18,804 nt of DNA from Acholeplasmatales bacterium. GTDB taxonomy: Bacteria > Bacillota_I > Bacilli_A > Acholeplasmatales > Anaeroplasmataceae. The notes under the pieces were generated by a model that was not told where the DNA came from, ran no database searches, and worked only from the letters and a program-made list of their open reading frames with translations. The position numbers were made by a program, and so were the translations under genes. Location of the stretch: assembly GCA_024696565.1 (NCBI GenBank), contig JAILGR010000164.1, forward strand, positions 1 through 18,804, written 5' to 3'. Positions 1 through 6,502 of this stretch are shown here, piece by piece (the stretch's first letter is position 1; every line of letters begins with the position of its first letter).

Positions 1-2
1 TA

Positions 3-416
3 AAAGAATATTTAGATGATCAAATTTTATTTGATGTATCTAAATTAATAATTGAGAATAAATTATCAAAAGCTTATGATTTGTTAATAGATTATGTTAA
101 AGAGAACAAAAAAACATTTATTAATATTTTACAAAATCAAAAAGGGGTAGACGTTATTGATTATGCCTTCCACACCTCTATTCGTATGAATATTCAAAAA
201 ATATTATATGATTATGAACCAATACTAAAGATATATTTACCAGATGAATTTATGATTCATTTCGCACATGAAATTGCTGAAGAATACCTAAAAGCTATCA
301 AGCTCCAAATATATAACAATACTAATTCAGAGATGCTTAAAAAGCTTTTTGTATTATATTCTGAATCTATTTCATCTAAATTAGTTAGAGTAGCAAGAGC
401 TAAAATATTTGATTAA
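3..416 (+). CDS. Partial C-terminal part of a probable TetR-family regulator
   Basis: The reading frame is open from the left edge of the window (codons from base 3) to TAA at 414-416, so the gene is cut at its 5' end. About 137 residues are visible. An internal TTG at 81 is not needed as a start, because the frame continues upstream of it. The visible part is all-helical, with a segment like YDLLIDYVKENKKTF that resembles the ligand-binding C-terminal half of TetR/AcrR regulators, where a short helix of the form 'yikenk' is common. The N-terminal HTH that would settle this is outside the window. It could be another helical protein; the family call is inference. A hairpin terminator follows the stop at once. 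Confidence 0.4.
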   Translation, partial: KEYLDDQILFDVSKLIIENKLSKAYDLLIDYVKENKKTFINILQNQKGVDVIDYAFHTSIRMNIQKILYDYEPILKIYLPDEFMIHFAHEIAEEYLKAIKLQIYNNTNSEMLKKLFVLYSESISSKLVRVARAKIFD

Positions 417-436
417 GCCTAGAAATAGGCTTTTTA
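416..436 (+). terminator. Intrinsic terminator of the left-edge gene
   Basis: Stem AGCCTA (416-421), GAAA tetraloop, stem TAGGCT (426-431), then TTTTATTT. It begins on the last base of the stop codon. Confidence 0.75.
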
Positions 437-442
437 TTTATG

Positions 443-468
443 AAAAAAAAGCCTATTAATTTTAGGCT
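443..468 (-). terminator. Intrinsic terminator of the KwaB-like gene
   Basis: Read on the minus strand: stem AGCCTA (468-463), 7-nt loop, stem TAGGCT (455-450), then a run of eight T (450-443). The TAG stop of the gene lies inside the hairpin. It has the same 6-bp stem as the facing plus-strand terminator. Confidence 0.75.
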
Positions 469-1402
469 AGTCTTCATCATTTTCTTCTTCAATTGGTCTT
501 TGTAATTCTTCTTTATTACCAGTATAGGCCTTACCATCTATAAAGAATAATTTACCAGCCATTAGTTTAATAAAAACCTTGGCTGAAAAATCATCTTCAA
601 ATGTCAATTGATTAGCTACTGGTTCAAAGTCAGCATAATTATCTAATATTCTTAGATTTTCTTTAGTTAATAATTCAAAATTTGCCATATCATATTTTAA
701 TAATTCTCTTTTAGATTTAGAATTTCTGATAGCAAAAATAGCAGCCGGAGTTAATTTTCCAGATACTTCTAATTCATTAATTATAATTGATACTTTTTCA
801 CTTAAATAATCCCCAACAAAGAATACCTTTTCAAATTTATAATCTAGAGAATATAAATAACCATCATAAATGACAAAATTAATTTTATTAGATAGGGCAA
901 CAAAATTTGAACTATTTACCACCTCAAATGAATCACCATCACTATTTACTAGTTCTAATCTTTTTTTAGGTACTACCTTAGATTTAGAAAATAAATATAA
1001 TTTCTTATTATCATCTTCTTCTAATGTTTTTACTAAAACATAGCCATCACAAAAAGAAGGTTGTAACACACTCTTATCTTCATTATCTTCTACTACATCC
1101 TTATTTTCCATAATAGATAAGAATTTTTCATACATTTCTTTAATAGATTCATCATTTAAATCTAATCTTTTAACTGAATTATCATCTAAAAATGTTTTAT
1201 AATCAACCATATTAGTTATACTTTCTAATTTAAAAGAAAGTTTTTCAATAGCTTCATTTCTAATTGAAGCTAAAGCCCCATCAGGAAAACTTACTTGTCG
1301 AATTTTATAGTTTCTATGAGCAGCCTTAAATAAATATAAATCCCACTTACCATCATTATTAGTAAATACTTTATCAATTAATCCATTTACATCATTAAAC
1401 AT
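467..1402 (-). CDS. KwaB-like protein (DUF4868-type), putative orphan defence protein
   Basis: The product is 311 aa and appears soluble, with no signal peptide and an acidic C-terminal tail (EEENDED). The central part, roughly residues 130-220, carries a pattern of alternating strands including LYLFSKSKVV, INFVIYDGYLYSLDYKFEKVFF and a following helix. This resembles DUF4868, the domain of KwaB from the Kiwa anti-phage system; length is also right for KwaB. The match is from memory of the family pattern, not a search. No gene for the membrane partner KwaA is adjacent. The frame runs upstream into the tRNA-Arg gene, so the longest ORF cannot be the gene. ATG at 1402, with AGGGG 7 nt before it, is the start. 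No separate promoter is evident between the tRNA-Arg 3' end and this start; only the tRNA terminator hairpin lies there. Confidence 0.5.
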   Translation of the reverse strand: MFNDVNGLIDKVFTNNDGKWDLYLFKAAHRNYKIRQVSFPDGALASIRNEAIEKLSFKLESITNMVDYKTFLDDNSVKRLDLNDESIKEMYEKFLSIMENKDVVEDNEDKSVLQPSFCDGYVLVKTLEEDDNKKLYLFSKSKVVPKKRLELVNSDGDSFEVVNSSNFVALSNKINFVIYDGYLYSLDYKFEKVFFVGDYLSEKVSIIINELEVSGKLTPAAIFAIRNSKSKRELLKYDMANFELLTKENLRILDNYADFEPVANQLTFEDDFSAKVFIKLMAGKLFFIDGKAYTGNKEELQRPIEEENDED

Positions 1403-1422
1403 ATTTCTACCCCTAATAAAAT

Positions 1423-1445
1423 AAAAAACCTGATTTATATCAGGT
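1423..1445 (-). terminator. Intrinsic terminator of the tRNA operon
   Basis: Minus strand: stem ACCTGA, 6-nt loop TATAAA, stem TCAGGT, then TTTTTTATTTT. The stem is only 6 bp, so some readthrough into the KwaB-like gene is plausible. Confidence 0.7.
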
Positions 1446-1459
1446 ATCATAGACTTAAC

Positions 1460-1536
1460 TGGCGCGTCCAGGAGGACTCGAACCCCCAACCTTTTGATCC
1501 GTAGTCAAACGATCTATCCAATTGATCTATGAACGC
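1460..1536 (-). tRNA. tRNA-Arg (anticodon ACG)
   Basis: It folds as a full 77-nt cloverleaf. The acceptor is GCGTTCA/TGGACGC with one G-U pair. D-stem GATC/GATC, anticodon stem TTTGA/TCAAA with loop CTACGGA (anticodon ACG, reading CGN Arg codons), and T-arm GGGGG-TTCGAGT-CCTCC. The discriminator is G and the 3' CCA is encoded. It lies 9 nt downstream of tRNA-Asp in the same transcript. Confidence 0.95.
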
Positions 1537-1545
1537 ATATTAGCA

Positions 1546-1622
1546 TGGCGGTCCGGACGAGACTCGAACTCGCGACCTCCGCAGTGACAGTGCGGCATTC
1601 TAACCAACTGAACTACCGGACC
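1546..1622 (-). tRNA. tRNA-Asp (anticodon GTC)
   Basis: 77-nt cloverleaf with acceptor GGTCCGG/CCGGACC, anticodon stem CCGCA/TGCGG, loop CTGTCAC (anticodon GTC), T-loop TTCGAGT, discriminator G and encoded CCA. It is the first gene of the two-tRNA operon. Confidence 0.96.
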
Positions 1623-1632
1623 ACGCTAGATT

Positions 1633-1661
1633 ATTCTATCATACCATAAAATAAAATGCAA
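1633..1661 (-). promoter_or_regulatory. Promoter of the tRNA-Asp/tRNA-Arg operon
   Basis: Minus strand: -35 TTGCAT, 17-nt spacer, -10 TAGAAT preceded by TGA (extended -10). The predicted start is just upstream of the tRNA-Asp 5' end. Confidence 0.65.
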
Positions 1662-1687
1662 CAATAATTTTAAAAAATATTTAATAT

Positions 1688-1715
1688 AAAAAGTGATATA
1701 TTTCTATACCACTTT
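1688..1715 (-). terminator. Terminator of the five-gene SPFH/NfeD operon
   Basis: Minus strand: 11-bp stem AAAGTGGTATA/TATATCACTTT (one G-U pair), GAAA tetraloop, then TTTTTATATT. It lies 12 nt after the stop of the last gene. Confidence 0.8.
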
Positions 1716-1726
1716 CTATAAAATAA

Positions 1727-2113
1727 TTATTTCATTAATTCCATAAAAGATTTTAATTTAAAGAACTCTAAAGGATATGAAGAATAATCTGATAATGCCT
1801 TTAGAATATCCTTTGGAAGCTTTCCTTTTTTTATATACTTAAGTAATTTTGATTTATCCACTTTAATATCATTAGCTAATGAATCAATATCTGTTTCTTT
1901 CTCTTTTAGAACATAATTGATTTTTTCTTCTAATGTCATTTCTTTTTCAAAGAAAACCTTAGGAAATTTTGATAAATCAATTTTTTGTTCTTTTCCCTCT
2001 TCCATAGAAGGCTTTAAAGCTTCATTATTGGCTTCACTAATACGACCTCTTAACATACCAGGGAGATTTCTAACTGGCATTACATGTTGAAAATCATCAT
2101 TATTCTTAGGCAT
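1727..2113 (-). CDS. Small HTH-like protein of unknown function, last gene of the SPFH operon
   Basis: The product is 128 aa, hydrophilic and rich in Lys. I do not recognise the family. The N-terminal 45 residues look unstructured. From about residue 60 there are helices, and TDIDSLANDIKVDKSKLLKYIKKGKLP looks like an Xre-type helix-turn-helix (helix, short turn with a small residue, recognition helix). DNA binding is therefore possible but unproven. The ATG at 2113 is preceded by a strong AGGAGG 7 nt away. The gene follows the DUF3592-like gene by 14 nt and is followed by the operon terminator. It could be an adaptor rather than a regulator. Confidence 0.7.
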   Translation of the reverse strand: MPKNNDDFQHVMPVRNLPGMLRGRISEANNEALKPSMEEGKEQKIDLSKFPKVFFEKEMTLEEKINYVLKEKETDIDSLANDIKVDKSKLLKYIKKGKLPKDILKALSDYSSYPLEFFKLKSFMELMK

Positions 2114-2127
2114 AAGATATCCTCCTA

Positions 2128-2706
2128 TTAAAAGTCTTCAATATTCTTTATTTCCTTAATATTTTTTAAATCAACATAACAATCTTCTTTATCAATATAG
2201 CATTCAATTGTCATACCTTGTTTTAATATTGAAAGGCTCTGTAAATTAAGAGGAACAATAAGCTTATTTATATTTCCTGATTCCCCTTTATATTCTACAA
2301 CCATATCATGGACCCTACTGCTACGCATTTTATGAGATCTATGGTAAGTTTCAATATTAAAAACAGTACATCTACCTTTTTTACCATATTTCATAATTCT
2401 TTCACATTTCTTACCTTTAATAAAAAGTATAAAGGCAATAGTCATGAATAATAAATAGCCTACACCAATAAATACCCAAACAACAATAGGTACACCAGGC
2501 TGTGATTCTTGAAAATGACTACTACCACCAGAATAACCATCCATAGCCGCAATAATTTCTGGAGTAAGAATAACATCTGATGATTGTTGTTGGGCTTGAT
2601 TAAAAGCCCCAGTAGTTAGTAAAATCATTAAAACTGCTATTCCATAAAAAATTGTAAAAACAATTGCTATAACTAAGCCTGAAACACTACTTCTTTGATA
2701 CTTCAT
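2128..2706 (-). CDS. Two-TM membrane protein resembling DUF3592
   Basis: The product is 192 aa. The first hydrophobic segment is at about residues 10-33 (VSGLVIAIVFTIFYGIAVLM) and the second at about 72-96 (VVWVFIGVGYLLFMTIAFIL). Between them is a Ser/Gly/Gln-rich, presumably extracellular loop. After the second TM comes a cytoplasmic beta domain of about 90 residues with the signature G...CTVFNIETYHR...VVEYKGESG...Y.D. This resembles DUF3592-type proteins, whose function is unknown. A longer frame begins at a TTG inside a hairpin at 2730, but ATG at 2706 has GGGAG 7 nt before it and is chosen. It is the fourth gene of the SPFH/NfeD operon. Confidence 0.75.
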   Translation of the reverse strand: MKYQRSSVSGLVIAIVFTIFYGIAVLMILLTTGAFNQAQQQSSDVILTPEIIAAMDGYSGGSSHFQESQPGVPIVVWVFIGVGYLLFMTIAFILFIKGKKCERIMKYGKKGRCTVFNIETYHRSHKMRSSRVHDMVVEYKGESGNINKLIVPLNLQSLSILKQGMTIECYIDKEDCYVDLKNIKEIKNIEDF

Positions 2707-2720
2707 ACTTAAACTCCCAA

Positions 2721-2744
2721 AATAGGGCAAATGATTGCCCTATT
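2721..2744 (-). terminator. Intercistronic hairpin, weak terminator or RNA-stabilising stem
   Basis: Perfect 10-bp inverted repeat AATAGGGCAA / TTGCCCTATT with a 4-nt loop, lying between the SPFH gene and the DUF3592-like gene. On the minus strand only TTTT follows before GGGAG, so termination would be partial. It may set a step in expression between the upstream three genes and the last two, or protect the upstream mRNA. Confidence 0.5.
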
Positions 2745-2753
2745 CCTTTCTTA

Positions 2754-3710
2754 TTACTTCTTAATTACTTCTGAAATTGTCTGAGCTGCAGTAGCTAGAT
2801 TTTGTAATTCAGATGGAACAATAATCTTTGTTGCTTGACCATTTGCAAGATCTCTAACTGCTTCATAAGATTTTAATGTTAATACTTCATTAGTTACCTT
2901 TGCAGCATTTAAGCTCTTCAAACCTTCAGCTTCTGCTTGACGAATTAACTTAATACCTTCAGCTTCTGCTTCCTTAACTTTAAGGATAGATTGTGCTTGA
3001 CCTTCAGACTTTAAAATCATTGCTTCTTTTTCAGCAGCAGCCTTTAATACTTGAGATTCTTTTTGACCTTCAGCTAGTAAGATTTGACTCTTCTTTTCAC
3101 CTTCAGCTAGTAAGATTTTTTCTCTACGTTCACGTTCAGCTCTCATTTGACGTTCCATGGCATCACGAATATCCTTTGGAGGTAAAATGTTCTTAACTTC
3201 TACACGATTAACCTTAATTCCCCATGGGTCAGTGGCTTCATCTAGAATACTTCTCATCTTAGTATTAATAATATCTCTTGATGTTAAAGTTTCATCTAGA
3301 TCTAGTTCACCAATAATGTTACGTAATGTAGTTGCAGATAAATTTTCAATAGCCGCAATTGGATTTTCTACACCATATGCAAATAACTTAGGATCAGTTA
3401 CTTGGAAGAAAACAACTGTATCAATTTGCATTGTTACATTATCCTTAGTAATAACTGGTTGAGGATCAAAATCCTTAACTTGTTCTTTCATAGAAACGAC
3501 ATGAGCTACCTTATCAATAAAAGGACATAAGAAATGGAATCCAACACCCCAAGTTGTATGGTATCCACCTAAACGCTCAACAACATACTTATTAGTTTGT
3601 CTTACAATTTTAATTCTAGTAACACAATATAAAACAATAATTAATAAAACTACAGCACCAATGATTAATCCAACGATTAAACCTGTATTACCACCATTTT
3701 CTAAAAACAT
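2754..3710 (-). CDS. SPFH/Band 7 (stomatin/prohibitin-like) membrane scaffold protein
   Basis: The product is 318 aa, the usual size of stomatin/QmcA-type proteins. One TM helix lies at about residues 9-30, followed by the SPFH core from about 35 to 190 (IVRQTNKYVVERLGGYHTTW, GVGFHFLCPF, ITKDNVTMQIDTVVFFQV, WGIKVNRVEVKNILPP). A long Ala/Glu/Lys coiled coil runs from about 190 to 275 with an internal repeat (ILLAEGEKKSQ / ILLAEGQKESQ). The C-terminus is short and mildly hydrophobic. Such proteins oligomerise at the membrane and organise microdomains or regulate proteases. The start is ATG at 3710, with AGGA 8-9 nt before it. The upstream ATG at 3734 has no ribosome binding site and would overlap nfeD. 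The gene begins 1 nt after the NfeD stop, which suggests translational coupling and a joint function. Confidence 0.9.
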   Translation of the reverse strand: MFLENGGNTGLIVGLIIGAVVLLIIVLYCVTRIKIVRQTNKYVVERLGGYHTTWGVGFHFLCPFIDKVAHVVSMKEQVKDFDPQPVITKDNVTMQIDTVVFFQVTDPKLFAYGVENPIAAIENLSATTLRNIIGELDLDETLTSRDIINTKMRSILDEATDPWGIKVNRVEVKNILPPKDIRDAMERQMRAERERREKILLAEGEKKSQILLAEGQKESQVLKAAAEKEAMILKSEGQAQSILKVKEAEAEGIKLIRQAEAEGLKSLNAAKVTNEVLTLKSYEAVRDLANGQATKIIVPSELQNLATAAQTISEVIKK

Positions 3711-3711
3711 A

Positions 3712-4185
3712 TTAATTTTCCTCGCTTTCTTCATTAATTTGTCTTACGACAACTCGATTTCCCTTTAAAGCTACAATCTCAACAATTGTATCTTTTTTTA
3801 TTGTTACATCATCCTCTTCACAAAGGATTGCTGTATAAACGATGCCGTTCAATTTGATTTCACCACCATCAAATTTATCAACATCTTTTATAACCTTAAC
3901 TCTTTTTCCTACGAACTCATCAACATTTGTTTTTCTTTCTGTTCTATCCATCAATTTCTTAATTAATGGTCTAGTAAATATTAACGCTGCTACAGAAATA
4001 ACAGCAAATACTACTATTTCAACCCAGAAAGGAGCCGCATATGAAATTGGGATTGTAATTAAGGCACCAGCACCAAACCAAATTGATACTAATTCTTCAG
4101 TTAATGCTTCAACTACGATTGCAATAACAAATACTGCAAGCCATACCCAAATCATGTAATCATCAATAACAAAATCCAAAAACAT
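3712..4185 (-). CDS. NfeD-family membrane protein
   Basis: The product is 157 aa. Three hydrophobic segments fill roughly residues 10-80 (MIWVWLAVFVIAIVVEAL, VSIWFGAGALITIPISYAA, WVEIVVFAVISVAALIF). A soluble beta-rich domain follows at about 95-150 (VGKRVKVIKDVDKFDGGEIKLNGIVYTA...VEIVALKGNRVVV), which is the OB-fold of short NfeD proteins. These are the usual operon partners of SPFH proteins and are thought to modulate their assembly. The order nfeD then SPFH fits the family. The start codon overlaps the upstream stop as TAATG and is preceded by AGGAGG 9 nt away. Confidence 0.88.
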   Translation of the reverse strand: MFLDFVIDDYMIWVWLAVFVIAIVVEALTEELVSIWFGAGALITIPISYAAPFWVEIVVFAVISVAALIFTRPLIKKLMDRTERKTNVDEFVGKRVKVIKDVDKFDGGEIKLNGIVYTAILCEEDDVTIKKDTIVEIVALKGNRVVVRQINEESEEN

Positions 4186-4559
4186 TAAGCTTCACCTCCT
4201 ATAGAAATAACAATCGCCCTTTTGACACTATCATAAGATGCATTTAATTTTATGAATCCATCAAGTGGCAATTCTAATTTGAAGCTATCTAAAAAATAAG
4301 AAACGACCGCTCTTGAACTAATTCTAGCATAAGTCTTAGATAAGGACAACTTTAATAAAGATGATTCCTTAAATTCTCCAGATAATGCTTGATCTTTGTT
4401 ATACAAGAAGACAAAGGCTTTTTTTTCATCAACATCTAAGCCTACTCTAACACGATATGCTTCTTGCATATACTTTAGCATAGCTTTATTGAAGGTAATG
4501 TGGCTTTCATAGATAGAAACAGAACCTTTTACATCTTCTGCATCATAAAATTGTAACAT
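4185..4559 (-). CDS. Uncharacterised 124-aa protein, first gene of the SPFH/NfeD operon
   Basis: I do not recognise the family. The protein is soluble, begins MLQFYDAEDVKGSVSIYESHITFNK and alternates hydrophobic strands with charged turns, suggesting a beta-rich fold. ATG at 4559 has GGAG 8 nt before it. A GTG at 4568 in the same frame is too close to that site and is rejected. The stop overlaps the NfeD start by 1 nt (TAATG), so the two are probably translationally coupled. Its position as first gene suggests an accessory or regulator of the NfeD/SPFH assembly, but that is inference from context only. Confidence 0.75.
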   Translation of the reverse strand: MLQFYDAEDVKGSVSIYESHITFNKAMLKYMQEAYRVRVGLDVDEKKAFVFLYNKDQALSGEFKESSLLKLSLSKTYARISSRAVVSYFLDSFKLELPLDGFIKLNASYDSVKRAIVISIGGEA

Positions 4560-4582
4560 ATTTATCACTCCTTCACACTTTC

Positions 4583-4610
4583 ATTATAGCATAAATTTTT
4601 ACTAATTCAA
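4583..4610 (-). promoter_or_regulatory. Promoter of the SPFH/NfeD operon
   Basis: Minus strand: -35 TTGAAT, 16-nt spacer, -10 TATAAT preceded by TGC (extended -10). The first ATG is about 25 nt downstream of the -10. Confidence 0.75.
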
Positions 4611-4674
4611 CAGAAATCGACAGAAAATTCAAAAAAATTCAAAAATGTTTTTATAAATTCTCGCATTTGTCATT

Positions 4675-4704
4675 TTGCCTTCTTTTTATAATTAAATATA
4701 TACT
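4675..4704 (+). promoter_or_regulatory. Candidate promoter of the ligase/ACT operon
   Basis: TTGCCT at 4675-4680, 18-nt spacer, TATACT at 4699-4704. The AT-richness of the region makes this tentative. The mRNA leader would be about 75 nt. Confidence 0.35.
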
Positions 4705-4733
4705 TTTTAATAGTTTTAATATATAATTAGATA

Positions 4734-4755
4734 AAATACTAATTTTTTAGTATTT
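4734..4755 (+). repeat. Inverted repeat in the leader of the ligase operon
   Basis: AAATACTA (4734-4741), 6-nt loop, TAGTATTT (4748-4755). This 8-bp AT-rich stem lies about 33 nt before the start codon. It could be an operator or a leader hairpin. In such AT-rich DNA chance is a real alternative. Confidence 0.35.
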
Positions 4756-4788
4756 AATTTGGCAAAACAAATAAAAGGGAAAAAGATT

Positions 4789-6084
4789 ATGAAAAATGTA
4801 GAATATTTATCAAAAGAGGAAATGAAAAGCATTCAAAGTGAACGCTTAGTTAATCAAATAAAATATGTATATGAGAATCAAAAACCATATAGGGATAAAA
4901 TGGATGAAGCATTAATAAAACCAGAAGATATTAAATCTATAGATGATATTAGAAAGCTTCCATTTACAACAAAACATGATTTAAGAGAAAATTATCCTTT
5001 TGGTTTTTTCGCTACTTCAATGGATAATATAGTTAGAATTCATGCTTCAAGTGGTACAACTGGAAAACTAACTACAATGGGTTATACAAAAAGAGATTTA
5101 GAAGACTGGACTGATGCATTTAAAAGATCACTAAGCTTTGCTGGTGTAACAAACAAAGACATTTGTCACATTTCTTATGGCTATGGTCTATTCACAGGTG
5201 GTCTTGGTGCTCACTATGGTTCTGAAGAATTAGGATGTGCGGTTGTCCCTTGTTCTACTGGTAATACTCAACGTCAGCTACAACTATTAAAAGACTTTGG
5301 TGCTACAGTTTTACTTTGTACTCCATCTTACGCTTTAGTATTAGCTGAGGCTATCGAAAAATCAGAAGAGTATACAATCGATGACTTCAAACTTCGTATT
5401 GGTATTTTTGGGGCTGAACCTTGGAGCCTAGGTATGAAGCAACAAATTGAAGAAAAGCTTCACATTAAAGCATATGATATTTATGGCTTAAGTGAAATCT
5501 CAGGCCCTGGTGTTTCAATGAACTGTGGTGGTGAATATCTTCACATTCAAGAAGATTACTTCTATCCTGAAATCATCGATCCAGAAACATTAGAAAACCT
5601 ACCTGATGGTGTTGAGGGCGAACTTGTATTTACAACCTTAAGAAAAGAAGGTGTTCCTCTAATTCGTTATAGAACTAGAGATTTATGTAAACTATATCAT
5701 GGCACTTGTCCAATTTGTGGTAGAACATTAGTTAGAATGGATAGAGTTAAAGCTAGAAGCGATGATATGTTAATTATTCGTGGCGTTAACGTATTCCCAA
5801 GTCAAATTGAGAATGCATTAACTAAGATTAAAGAACTTAACGGTTCACACTACTTACTAGTTGTTGAAAGACAAGGACTATTAGATTCTTTAGAAGTTAA
5901 AGTTGAACTTAATCCTTCATACTTCTCTGATACTATTAAAGATATTGAAAAGCTTAAGAAAAAGGTTGAACATGAAGTTACATCCGCAATCGGAATCGCA
6001 CCTAAAATCACTTTATGTGCACCAGGTGAAGTACCACTATCTGATGGTAAAACAAAAAGAACTATTGATAATAGAAAGATATAA
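4789..6084 (+). CDS. paaK: Phenylacetate-CoA ligase-type aryl/acyl-CoA synthetase
   Basis: The product is 431 aa, the usual length for PaaK-type ligases (ANL superfamily), cytoplasmic. The AMP-binding P-loop ASSGTTGK is at about residues 86-93, followed by TMGYTKRDLEDW. The A5-type motif YDIYGLSEISGPGVSMNC and the RYRTRDL motif are present. The CPICG cysteine pair comes before MDRVKARSDDMLIIRGVNVFPSQIE, a family hallmark, and a catalytic Lys is expected in GKTKRTIDNRK at the C-terminus. It activates an arylacetate (phenylacetate, or an indole or hydroxyphenyl acetate) with ATP and CoA. Without paa oxidation genes nearby, a role in aromatic amino acid synthesis or fermentation together with 2-oxoacid:ferredoxin oxidoreductases is as likely as degradation. 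ATG at 4789 with a GGGA site 8-9 nt before it is chosen over a TTG at 4759. The ACT gene follows directly. Confidence 0.88.
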   Translation: MKNVEYLSKEEMKSIQSERLVNQIKYVYENQKPYRDKMDEALIKPEDIKSIDDIRKLPFTTKHDLRENYPFGFFATSMDNIVRIHASSGTTGKLTTMGYTKRDLEDWTDAFKRSLSFAGVTNKDICHISYGYGLFTGGLGAHYGSEELGCAVVPCSTGNTQRQLQLLKDFGATVLLCTPSYALVLAEAIEKSEEYTIDDFKLRIGIFGAEPWSLGMKQQIEEKLHIKAYDIYGLSEISGPGVSMNCGGEYLHIQEDYFYPEIIDPETLENLPDGVEGELVFTTLRKEGVPLIRYRTRDLCKLYHGTCPICGRTLVRMDRVKARSDDMLIIRGVNVFPSQIENALTKIKELNGSHYLLVVERQGLLDSLEVKVELNPSYFSDTIKDIEKLKKKVEHEVTSAIGIAPKITLCAPGEVPLSDGKTKRTIDNRKI

Positions 6085-6095
6085 GGAGGATTTAT

Positions 6096-6476
6096 ATGAT
6101 TATTAATCAATTAGCTGTTTATACCCCAAACACAACAGGAAACGTTTATAAAGTATTAAAGATATTAGGTGATAATTCTATTAATATTGAATGTTTAAAC
6201 ATTGCAGATACTTTAGAATTTGGAATTCTTAGAATGATTACTGATGACAATCAAAAAGCATTAAAGCTTTTAACCGATAATGGCTTTATGGCAAATACTT
6301 GTGATTTAATAAGTGTTAAAGTTAAAAATGAACCAGGAGATTTAGAAAAAGTATTAAAGAAATTCTCTGATAAAAAAATCGATATTGAATATATATATTC
6401 ATATTCTAAAGACGATGAAACATCAATCTTAATTAAAACAGATAATTTAGAAGAAGCTAAAGAATTAATAAAATAA
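6096..6476 (+). CDS. Tandem ACT-domain protein
   Basis: The product is 126 aa with two ACT-like beta-alpha-beta repeats: residues about 1-65 (INQLAVYTPNTTGNVYKVLKILGDNSINIECLNIADTLEFGILRMITDD) and about 70-126 (LISVKVKNEPGDLEKVLKKFSDKKIDIEYIYSYSKDDETSILIKTD). The NEPGDLEKV turn of the second repeat is the typical amino-acid-binding loop. Stand-alone tandem ACT proteins of this kind commonly sit beside PaaK-type ligases in anaerobes and probably bind an amino acid effector, though the target is unknown. AGGAGG starts in the stop codon region of the ligase gene (TAAGGAGGA) 7 nt before ATG, so the two genes are co-expressed. Confidence 0.88.
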   Translation: MIINQLAVYTPNTTGNVYKVLKILGDNSINIECLNIADTLEFGILRMITDDNQKALKLLTDNGFMANTCDLISVKVKNEPGDLEKVLKKFSDKKIDIEYIYSYSKDDETSILIKTDNLEEAKELIK

Positions 6477-6502
6477 AAAAATAGGCCGCGAGCCTATTTT
6501 TT
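6476..6502. terminator. Bidirectional terminator between the ACT gene and cvfB
   Basis: 11-bp stem AAAAAATAGGC / GCCTATTTTTT with loop CGCGA. T-rich on both strands, so it can end both converging transcripts. The TAG stop of cvfB lies in the stem. Confidence 0.85.

Noticed and set aside
1403..1489. N-terminal extension of the KwaB-like gene
   Set aside because: It would run through the terminator hairpin and into the tRNA-Arg gene. The ATG at 1402 has a clear ribosome binding site.
1460..1536. Attachment-site repeat of the tRNA-Arg 3' end at the left of the KwaB-like gene
   Set aside because: I looked for a copy of the tRNA 3' end near 410-470 and found none, so integration at this tRNA is not shown in the window.
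2993..3462. Two plus-strand ORFs opposite the SPFH gene
   Set aside because: They are antisense to a well-conserved protein and have no ribosome binding site or promoter; their length follows from the repetitive coiled-coil codons.
5850..6110. ORFs in other frames at the end of the ligase gene
   Set aside because: They overlap the conserved C-terminal ligase domain and lack translation signals.
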